Shown one piece after another: positions 57,170 to 64,000 of a stretch of 64,000 nt of DNA. Below the pieces are notes generated by a model, which made no database searches, was not told the origin of the DNA, and saw nothing but the letters and a program-made list of their open reading frames with translations. Numbering within the stretch: the first letter of the stretch is position 1; each line of letters starts with the position of its first letter. This stretch comes from Tautonia sociabilis (lineage in GTDB: Bacteria > Planctomycetota > Planctomycetia > Isosphaerales > Isosphaeraceae). The stretch spans positions 1 to 64,000 of the forward strand of contig NZ_RYZH01000036.1 of the NCBI RefSeq assembly GCF_003977685.1, given 5' to 3'. The position numbers were made by a program, and so were the translations under genes.

Positions 57170-59741
57170 ATGACGTTGAGGCCCCGTCCGACCCTCCTGA
57201 TCCTCGCCACGGCGATCGCGCTCTCGATCCCGACCGGCCGATCCCCCGCCCAGGGGACCCCGGCCGACTACCGCCGGGCCGACACCCTCCGCGAGCGGAC
57301 CCGAGGCACCGTCTTCCGGGACCGAGTCCGAGCCGACTGGTCGCCCGACGGCTCCCGGTTCTGGTATCGCAACGACCTCCCTGGCGGGACCCTCGAGTTC
57401 GTCCTCGTCTCGGCCAAGGACGGGGATCGCCGACCGGCCTTCGACCACGCCCGGCTGGCCGGGTCGCTCGCTGAGGAGACGGGTATCGACATCGACCCCG
57501 CCCGCCTGCCCATCGACCGCCTCGACTGGGACGATGACGGCACCTCTTTCCGCTTCCGAGCCCTCGACCGATCGTGGCGGCTCGACCCCGAGACGGGGGA
57601 GCTCCTCGCCGACGACCGCCCCCTTCCCCCGGCCTCCCGCCGACGTTCCTTCGTCCCCCGGGCCAGCCGGAGAACAGGGGAGGAGACGGAGATCGTCGTC
57701 GTGAACCGGACCGACGGCCCCGTCTCGCTGATCTGGTACGACCCCGGGGGCCGCCCCCGGCCCTACGGCACCATCCCCCCCGGCCAGGAGCGCCGCCAGC
57801 ACACCTTCGGCGGCCACGTCTGGTCGGTCGAGGACCGGGACGGCCGGGAGCTCGACCGCTTCGAGGCCGAGGACCGCCCCTCCCGCTTCGAGATCTCCGC
57901 CGATCAGCCCCCCCCTCCCTTCGAGCGGCCCGACCGAGTCCGGCCGGGCCCGGATCGCGGCGAGCCCTCGCCGGACGGCCGCTGGGAGGCGGTCGTCCGC
58001 GACCACAATGTCTCCCTGGTCGACCGCCAGACCGGGGAGCAATTTCTCCTCTCCGACGACGGCACCGAGGCCGACGGCTACCAGCCCCGCGTCTCCTGGT
58101 CGCCCGATTCGAGGAAGTTCGTCGTCCTTCGCCGGGCCAGGGGAGACGACCGCAAGGTCTACCTCATCGAGTCCTCCCCCCGCGACCAGCTTCAGCCGAA
58201 GCTCCACTCGTACGACTACCTCAAGCCCGGCGACCGGGTCGACGTCTCCCGGCCCCATCTCTTCCATGTCGGTCGCCTCGAGCGCATCCCCGTCGACGAG
58301 CGCCTCTCCCCAAACCCCTGGCGGATCAGCGACCTGCACTGGGCCCCCGACTCGTCCCGGTTCCTGTACCTCGACAACGAGCGCGGCCACCAGGTCCTTC
58401 GCGTCATCGCCGTCGACGCCGAGACCGGCGCCGCCGTTCCGGTGATCGAGGAGCGGAGCGACACCTTCATCGACTACAGCCAGAAGACCGTCTTCCGCTA
58501 CTTCGAGGACACCGAGGAGATCCTCTGGGCCTCCGAGCGAGACGGCTGGAACCACCTGTACCTCTTCGACGCCCGCTCCGGCGCCCTGAAGCACCGGGTG
58601 ACCTCGGGCGAGTGGGTCGTCCGGGCCGTCGACCGCGTGGACGAGGAGGCCCGCCAGATCTGGTTCCGGGCCATGGGCATCCATCCCGGCCAGGACCCGT
58701 ACCACATCCACCACGCCCGAGTGAACTTCGACGGCACCGGCCTGGTGCTCCTGACCGAGGGGGACGGCACGCACTCCGTCGAGTTCTCCCCGGACAGGAC
58801 GTATCTCATCGACTCCTATTCCCGCGTCGACCTGCCCCCGATCACCGAGCTGCGATCCGCCGAGGACGGCCGCCTGATCCTCGAACTGGAGCGCGCCGAC
58901 TGGTCGGCCCTGCTCGAAACCGGCTGGCAGATCCCCGAGCGGTTCGTCGCCAAGGGCCGAGACGGCCAGACGGACATCCACGGCGTGATCTTCCGCCCAT
59001 CGAACTTCGACCCCTCGCGTTCCTATCCCGTCATCGAGCAGATCTATGCCGGCCCGCAAGGGGCGTTCGTGCCCAAGGCGTTCTCCCCCCTGCACCGGCC
59101 CCAGGTGCTCGCCGAGCTGGGGTTCGTGCTCGTGCAGATCGACGGCATGGGGACCAACTGGCGATCGAAGGCGTTCCATGACGTCTGCTGGCGGAACCTC
59201 GGCGACGCCGGCTTCCCCGACCGCATCGCCTGGCTCAAGGCCGCGGCGGCCGACCGCCCGTACATGGACCTGACCCGGGTCGGTATCTACGGCGGCTCGG
59301 CCGGCGGCCAGAACGCGCTCGGGGCGCTGCTGTTCCACCCCGACTTCTACAAGGTCGCCGTCGCCGACTGCGGCTGCCACGACAACCGCATGGACAAGCT
59401 CTGGTGGAACGAGCAATGGATGGGATGGCCCGTCGGCCCGCACTACGAGGCCTCGTCGAACGTGGCCAACGCCCACCGGCTCCGCGGCAAGCTGCTGCTG
59501 ACGGTCGGCGAACTGGACCGCAACGTCGATCCCTCCTCGACGATGCAGGTCGTCGACGCCCTGATCCGGGCCGGCAAGGACTTCGACCTCGTCGTCTTCC
59601 CCGGCGTCGGCCACGGCGCCGGGGACAGCCCCTACGGCGATCGCCGCCGCCGCGACTTCTTCGTCCGCCACCTGCTCGGTGTCGAGCCCCCCGACCGCAA
59701 CGCCGAGCCCCCCCCCGGACGGCGACGACTCGGGCGACTGA
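57170..59741 (+). CDS. Exported S9 (dipeptidyl-peptidase IV-like) peptidase, frame unclear at 3' end
   Basis: The protein has a signal peptide (LLILATAIALSIPTGRSPAQ), an N-terminal beta-propeller to about residue 600, and an alpha/beta hydrolase domain. The catalytic set is Ser710 in IYGGSAGGQNAL, probable Asp783 in GELDRNVDPSS and His815 in GVGHGAGDSPY. It removes dipeptides or short peptides from extracellular protein. The frame stays open through a C9 tract (59708-59716) and runs far into the next gene; with one base fewer it would end at TGA 59739-59741 after EPPPDGDDSGD. The coordinates given use that end, implying an indel or slippage. The start ATG has AGGAG only a few bases upstream. 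The GAACCCC repeat lies just before. Confidence 0.85.
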
Positions 59742-59921
59742 CCCCCCATCGCCCGGATCTCCGCCCTCCTCGGTCCCGGTCCCGGTCCCGGAATCCGCGA
59801 TTTTTGGGCGTTCCTCGACGGATCCCGACGGCCCGAGGCACAGATAACATAGAGAGGGCCGTCCTGGCCGACCTCAACCCCGGCCGGACCCGGCCCCGCA
59901 ACTCCGAGCGAGCACCCAACG

Positions 59922-61928
59922 ATGCGCCTCACGCTCCGCACACTTCTCGCCTGGCTCGACGACACCCTCCCGCCGGAGGAGGTCCGCGAGATCGGCACCC
60001 AGGTTGCCGCCACTCCCTACGCGCAGCAACTGGTCGAGCGGATCCGGACGGTCAGCCGTCGGCGTCGGCTGACCGTCCCGCCGTCGAGCGGGCCCGAGGC
60101 GGTCGACCCGAACACGGTGGCCGCCTACCTCGACAACGAGCTCGAGGCGGAGAAGGTCGCCGAGTACGAGAAGCTCTGCCTGAGCTCCGACGTCCACCTG
60201 GCCGAAGTCGCCAGTTGCCACCAGATTCTCAGCCTCATCAAGAACAAGGCCAAGGTCCCCCCCGAGGCCCGGTACCGCATGTACCGGTTGTTCAAGGGGC
60301 CGGAAACCGTCCGGACCAAGGATCGATCCTCCCCGAGCCTCGGACAGCTCACCTCCGAGGGGGCCGTGCCCGGCGCCCTGCCGGGCACGGCGGCCGAGCC
60401 CCCCTGGGCCTCCCGTCCAACCGTCCGGCCCTCGCTGGTCGAGCGCTTCGGCCCCCCGGCCCTGGCCGTCCTCCTGATCGCCGTGCTGACGCTGGTCGGC
60501 CTGCTGAACCTGAAGTACGCGAAGGTCGACGTTCTCTCGGATGACACGGCGGTCGCCGCGATCGACGCCGACGCCGACGCCGAGCTGGTTCCGGAAGGTG
60601 AGACGCCTCCCGGCCTCCTTCACAGATCCGCTCCCCCGATCTTCGAGCCCGAGGAGGAGCAGCCCGACACCGAGGCCCCGGTCGACTCCGACCCGGCCCT
60701 CGACCGCGACCGCGACGGGCCTCCACCCCCCGTCCCGGCCCCCGAGGGCGAGCCCCTGCCCCCTGGGGCCGCGGCCCAGGTCGAGCAGATCGTCGGCATC
60801 GCGCTGCGGGCGAGCAGAGACGGCGAGAACTGGCAGTGGGAGCGGCTGGAGGCGCAATCGACGCTCCAGCCCGGTCTGATCGTCGTCAACCTCCCCCCCT
60901 CCCGGACGATCCTGGACCTGGGGTCGGTCGGCGTGACCCTGGTCGGCCGGGCCGACCTGCGGGTCGACCTGCCCGGCCCCGACCGGGAGGCCCGGTTCGA
61001 CCTGATCGACGGCGACCTGCTGCTGCGGCCCTCCGCCGAGGGCGGCGCGGTCGAGGTCGGCGTCTCGGGCCGGACCCTCACCCTCGATCCCCCTCCGGGC
61101 CAGCCGATCGGCCTGTCCGCCGCCGGGGTCCGGGCCCCGGGAGAGCCCGCCGGCCGACCGGGGCTGACCATCGCTCTCTCCGAGGGCTCCTTGACCGCCT
61201 CCGTCGACGGCGGCGCCTCCGAAACCTTCGAGGGCCCTGCCCTCATCGCCTTCGACCCCGAAGCCGGCTCCTTCGCCACCTCCGCCGGGGCCGAGGCCCT
61301 GCCGGCTTGGATCGACGACCCCGAGCCGACCGAGGCCGAACTCGCCGACATCGAGGCGTTCTCCGGCTTCTTCTCCGACTCCTCCGGGCCGCTTCCGTTC
61401 GTCCTGCTCGAAGGGACGATGGACGAGGAACCGGCCATCCGCCGTCTCTCGGTCGCCGCGCTCGGGGCGATGGGCAGCATCGACCCCGGCCATCTCGAGC
61501 TCGTCGCCGAGCTGCTCAACACCCCCGACGCCCCCGAGCTGCGGGCCGAGGCCATGACGATCCTCCTCCGGCAGATGGCCCGGGGGCCCGAGGAGGCGGC
61601 GATGGTGCACCGCTTGCTCGATCGCGTCGCCCCTGCCGAGGCCGTCGCTCCGATGGACCGCCTGCTCACCGGCTATCCCGAAGACCGCCAGCAATCTCCC
61701 GAGGTCCTCGCCGAGCTGGTCGGCGCCCTCTCCTCCCCCAACCCCGGCGTCCGGCAACTCGCCCTCCAGACCCTCATGACGATCACCGGACGAGACGCCC
61801 AGGGCTACGACCCCGACTCCCCCGACGAGGACGCCCTCGAATCCTGGCGCTCCCTCCTCTCCTCCGGCGACCCTTCCCCCCGAGGCCGATCCTCCCCGAC
61901 CCCCAAGGCCGGGGATCGACGCCGCTGA
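59922..61928 (+). CDS. Anti-sigma/FecR-like membrane protein with HEAT-like C-terminus
   Basis: This 668-residue protein starts with two similar helical modules (6-42 and 62-108; LLAWLDDTLPPEEV and VAAYLDNELEAEKV are alike) resembling tandem anti-sigma zf-HC2-like domains without the zinc Cys-His set. A single membrane helix is at about 178-197 (ALAVLLIAVLTLVGLLNL). Beyond it is an acidic Pro-rich linker, a FecR-like beta-rich domain (about 290-400, ILDLGSVGVTLVGRADLRVD) and HEAT-like helices (about 480-640, PNPGVRQLALQTLMTITGRD). It probably holds a sigma factor or other regulator at the membrane in response to an outside signal, but no sigma gene is next to it. Confidence 0.65.
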   Translation: MRLTLRTLLAWLDDTLPPEEVREIGTQVAATPYAQQLVERIRTVSRRRRLTVPPSSGPEAVDPNTVAAYLDNELEAEKVAEYEKLCLSSDVHLAEVASCHQILSLIKNKAKVPPEARYRMYRLFKGPETVRTKDRSSPSLGQLTSEGAVPGALPGTAAEPPWASRPTVRPSLVERFGPPALAVLLIAVLTLVGLLNLKYAKVDVLSDDTAVAAIDADADAELVPEGETPPGLLHRSAPPIFEPEEEQPDTEAPVDSDPALDRDRDGPPPPVPAPEGEPLPPGAAAQVEQIVGIALRASRDGENWQWERLEAQSTLQPGLIVVNLPPSRTILDLGSVGVTLVGRADLRVDLPGPDREARFDLIDGDLLLRPSAEGGAVEVGVSGRTLTLDPPPGQPIGLSAAGVRAPGEPAGRPGLTIALSEGSLTASVDGGASETFEGPALIAFDPEAGSFATSAGAEALPAWIDDPEPTEAELADIEAFSGFFSDSSGPLPFVLLEGTMDEEPAIRRLSVAALGAMGSIDPGHLELVAELLNTPDAPELRAEAMTILLRQMARGPEEAAMVHRLLDRVAPAEAVAPMDRLLTGYPEDRQQSPEVLAELVGALSSPNPGVRQLALQTLMTITGRDAQGYDPDSPDEDALESWRSLLSSGDPSPRGRSSPTPKAGDRRR

Positions 61929-61949
61929 GCCCTCGCCGTTACCATCAGG

Positions 61950-61977
61950 CCCCCCCTCCCCCCGCCCCGGAGGGGGG
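61950..61977 (+). terminator. C/G-rich hairpin after anti-sigma-like gene
   Basis: 61950-61959 (CCCCCCCTCC) pairs with 61969-61977 (GGAGGGGGG) around a nine-base loop, 22 nt after the stop codon. No U tract. Confidence 0.45.
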
Positions 61978-62150
61978 AGCCGGCGATCCGTCGCGGCAGG
62001 CAGGATCGGACGGGAACGATGCGAGACGGCGGCTTCGAGGCTCCCGCCCCTCCGCTCTCCCGCTCGCCGCCCCCCGGTCTTGCCTGTTCTCTGCCGGCAC
62101 CATGATCCGCCATCTCCCCCGCTCCGATCACCCCTCCCCCGGAGGTCCCC

Positions 62151-62948
62151 TTGCCCGACGACTATTCCCGATACCGGAAGGCCGCCGAGGAGATCGCCCG
62201 GGAGGCCGGCGAGATCCTCCGGGAGCATTACGGACGCGTCTCGGCCCGGGAGAAGGGGCCGAGCGACCTGGTCACCGAGGCGGACCTTGCCAGTCAGCGC
62301 CGGATCGCCGAGCGACTGGCCTCGGCCTTCCCCGATCACACCCTGCTCGCCGAGGAAGAGGGGGTCCGGCCCGACCCGGATCGGGCCTTCCGCTGGATCG
62401 TCGACCCGCTCGACGGCACGGTGAACTTCGCCCACGGCTTCCCGATCTGGACCGTCTCCATCGGCCTGGAGCACCTCGGCACGCTCGTCGCCGGAGCGAT
62501 CTACGCCCCGCTGACCGACACCATGTGGTCGGCCCACCTCGGCGGCGGGACCACGGTCGATGGCCGCCCGGCTCGCGTCAGCGCCGCCAGCCGACTGGCC
62601 GACTGCCTCATCGGCGCCGCCTTCCCCACCCGGTTCGGCGACGACGCCCCCCGCCAGCTCGCCCTCTTCGAACGCTTCTCCACCGGCACCCACTCCGTCC
62701 GACGCTCCGGATCGACGGCCTGGAACCTCGCGATGATCGCCTCCGGCGGCTGCGACGCCTGCTTCGGCACCCACGTCCACCCCTGGGACGTGGCCGCCGG
62801 CGTGCTCCTGGTCCGGGAGGCCGGGGGCCTCGTGACGGCCCTCGACGGGGGCGCCTACGACCTCTACAGCCACGAGATCCTCGCCACCAACGGCGCCGTC
62901 CACGACGAGGCCGCCCGGGCCTCCCGGCAGACGATGGGCCGGGGATGA
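62151..62948 (+). CDS. Inositol-monophosphatase-family phosphatase
   Basis: This 265-residue Mg-dependent phosphatase has LLAEEEG (Glu69 region), WIVDPLDGTVNFAHG with Asp85, Asp88, Gly89 and Thr90, and PWDVAAG with Asp213. It dephosphorylates inositol phosphate or related sugar and nucleotide phosphates (including 3'-phosphoadenosine bisphosphate in CysQ-like members). The start is TTG at 62151 with GGAGG five bases upstream; no ATG fits. It stands alone between the anti-sigma-like gene and the partial last gene. Confidence 0.92.
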   Translation: MPDDYSRYRKAAEEIAREAGEILREHYGRVSAREKGPSDLVTEADLASQRRIAERLASAFPDHTLLAEEEGVRPDPDRAFRWIVDPLDGTVNFAHGFPIWTVSIGLEHLGTLVAGAIYAPLTDTMWSAHLGGGTTVDGRPARVSAASRLADCLIGAAFPTRFGDDAPRQLALFERFSTGTHSVRRSGSTAWNLAMIASGGCDACFGTHVHPWDVAAGVLLVREAGGLVTALDGGAYDLYSHEILATNGAVHDEAARASRQTMGRG

Positions 62949-63162
62949 GCGCCCTCCTCGTCGCCGGGGCTCGGGGGCCCCTCCGGCGGATCCGCCCCGG
63001 GCGGGACCGTGACGAAAAGGCGGCAGGGGTGGTAGAATGCCCCGGATGACTCGTCTCGCTCCCGATCGAGGGCCGGCATCCCCCGCCGGCCCGCCTCGGC
63101 CCGCCTCGTCCCCATCGTCGCGAGGCCGGCCGACCGTCCCGGTCCCATCGAGGGCGCCTCGC

Positions 63163-64000
63163 GTGGCCCGATCTTCTGAATTGGTCAAGATTTGCGCCGC
63201 AATCACGCCGCTGCTCCTGCTGCCGGCCGCCGCGGCAACGGCCCAGGATGAGAGGGGCTCCCCCTCCGCGCCGACGGGCGTGACGGAGATCGTCGTCCGG
63301 AGCGGGGAGACGCCGGAGGAGGCGGTCCGGTCGGCATTGGCGGGAGTGACCTCGGTCGAGCTCTCGGGGGAAGTTCCCGAGGGGGGCGGCCTGGCCCGGC
63401 TGTCGATGACCCTGGGCCTGTACGCCCGGGGGCCGGGCCCCCACCGGGTCCCGATCGGCCTGGACGGGCTCTATCCCCGAGAGGCGGTCGCCGACGGCCG
63501 CCCGCTCGGCTGGGAGGCGGTCCCCCCGGAGGGCTGGTTCGTCATCCTCCCTGGCGGCTCCCCGGGGGAAGAGGAGCAGCGCACCGTTCGGGTCGACGTG
63601 GTCGCGCCGATCCGTTCGGTCGACGACCGCCGCGTCCTGTCCCTCTCCATCCCCCGGCACCCGAATACCCGACTGCGGCTCGACCTGCCCGGCCCGATCG
63701 CCGAGGCGACGCTCGGGGATGGCTCGCTGCTCTCGGTCGAGCCGATCGACGACGGCCGCCGCTCCCGGATCGAGGCCCAGCTTGGCGCCCGAGACGAGCT
63801 GGACGTCCGCTGGCTCCCCCTCCGGGCCGAAGGCACCCCCTTGCCCCCGCTGCTGACTGGCGGCGGCCACATCGCGCTGGACGTCGACGACGGCAAGCTC
63901 TCGGCCCAATCGACCTGGGAGATCCAGGTCCGCCGCGGCGAGGCCCCGGCGGTCGAGCTGGTGGTCGACCCGGCCGACGAGTTGCTGGAGGTGGAGGTCG
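63163..64000 (+). CDS. Secreted protein, unknown, cut off by window end
   Basis: The frame is open to the last base, so only about 279 residues are visible. A signal peptide is clear (VKICAAITPLLLLPAAAATA) after a GTG start at 63163 with GAGGG seven bases upstream; an in-frame ATG at 63046 would add 39 Pro/Arg-rich residues. The rest is beta-rich, with short strands separated by Asp/Gly/Pro turns (VTSVELSGEVPEGGGLARL, RLRLDLPGPIAEATLGDGSL), consistent with stacked immunoglobulin-like or adhesin-like domains. I do not recognise a family. Upstream GGTAGAAT (about 63031) could be a promoter -10. Confidence 0.6.
   Translation, partial: MARSSELVKICAAITPLLLLPAAAATAQDERGSPSAPTGVTEIVVRSGETPEEAVRSALAGVTSVELSGEVPEGGGLARLSMTLGLYARGPGPHRVPIGLDGLYPREAVADGRPLGWEAVPPEGWFVILPGGSPGEEEQRTVRVDVVAPIRSVDDRRVLSLSIPRHPNTRLRLDLPGPIAEATLGDGSLLSVEPIDDGRRSRIEAQLGARDELDVRWLPLRAEGTPLPPLLTGGGHIALDVDDGKLSAQSTWEIQVRRGEAPAVELVVDPADELLEVEV

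Noticed and set aside
59770-59790. GGTCCC hexamer triplet
   Set aside because: Only three copies in a GC-rich gap; not distinguishable from chance.
59742-60544. In-frame extension of the S9 peptidase over the next gene
   Set aside because: The extension is Arg/Pro-rich and lies in a different frame over a clear gene; a C-tract indel is the better explanation.

Overview
This 64 kb window is GC-rich DNA with long, tightly packed genes. It most likely comes from a planctomycete (Planctomycetota), probably near the Isosphaeraceae. That assignment is inferred from gene content: a PVC-type CxxCH heme protein, a cytochrome/DUF1549/DUF1553 protein paired with a DUF1501 protein, a sulfatase, several Ser/Thr kinases and many secreted or polytopic proteins. 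No rRNA, convincing tRNA, CRISPR array or insertion sequence was seen.

Region by region. (1) 113-8315, minus strand: a DUF4396-type membrane protein, then an inorganic-carbon uptake operon. In transcription order the operon runs ribbon-helix-helix protein, HTH-EIIA fusion regulator, dabA, dabB and a second proton-antiporter-like subunit. A promoter with 10-bp-spaced direct repeats precedes it. (2) 8485-12090: divergent oxyR and a secreted katG. (3) 12286-15303: leuB-like dehydrogenase and a membrane-anchored Ser/Thr kinase, flanked by unusual pentanucleotide repeats. (4) 15484-24830: small CxxC protein, YfhO-like membrane protein, large PVC heme protein, polytopic GT-C-like protein and exported MsrA. 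(5) 25122-28589: Ser/Thr kinase followed by an FHA-GAF-PP2C phosphatase. (6) 29195-38690: secreted barrel-like protein, alpha/beta hydrolase, sulfatase, and the DUF1501 and DUF1553 partners. (7) 38821-42303: BI-1/YccA-like protein, exported trypsin-like protease, polytopic protein. (8) 42452-47852: the Anbu proteasome-like cluster (Anbu, two transglutaminase-like proteins, alpha-E protein, circularly permuted ATP-grasp protein). (9) 48194-52924: a giant hybrid histidine kinase with about eight PAS domains and two receiver domains. (10) 53261-64000: polytopic protein coupled to a GT2-methyltransferase fusion, an exported S9 peptidase with a frame problem in a C9 tract, an anti-sigma/FecR-like membrane protein, an inositol-monophosphatase-family enzyme and a truncated secreted protein.

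How the genes fit together. The DAB operon probably supplies bicarbonate to a heterotroph, using the membrane ion gradient, under a local DNA-binding repressor and a phosphotransfer-type sensor. oxyR-katG and msrA form peroxide defence and repair, partly outside the cytoplasm. The Anbu cluster is a known but poorly understood peptide-ligation/proteolysis module, here split over both strands. The most interesting items for follow-up are the DAB operon regulation, the arrangement of the Anbu cluster, the C9 frame problem, and the pentamer and heptamer repeats in promoter regions.
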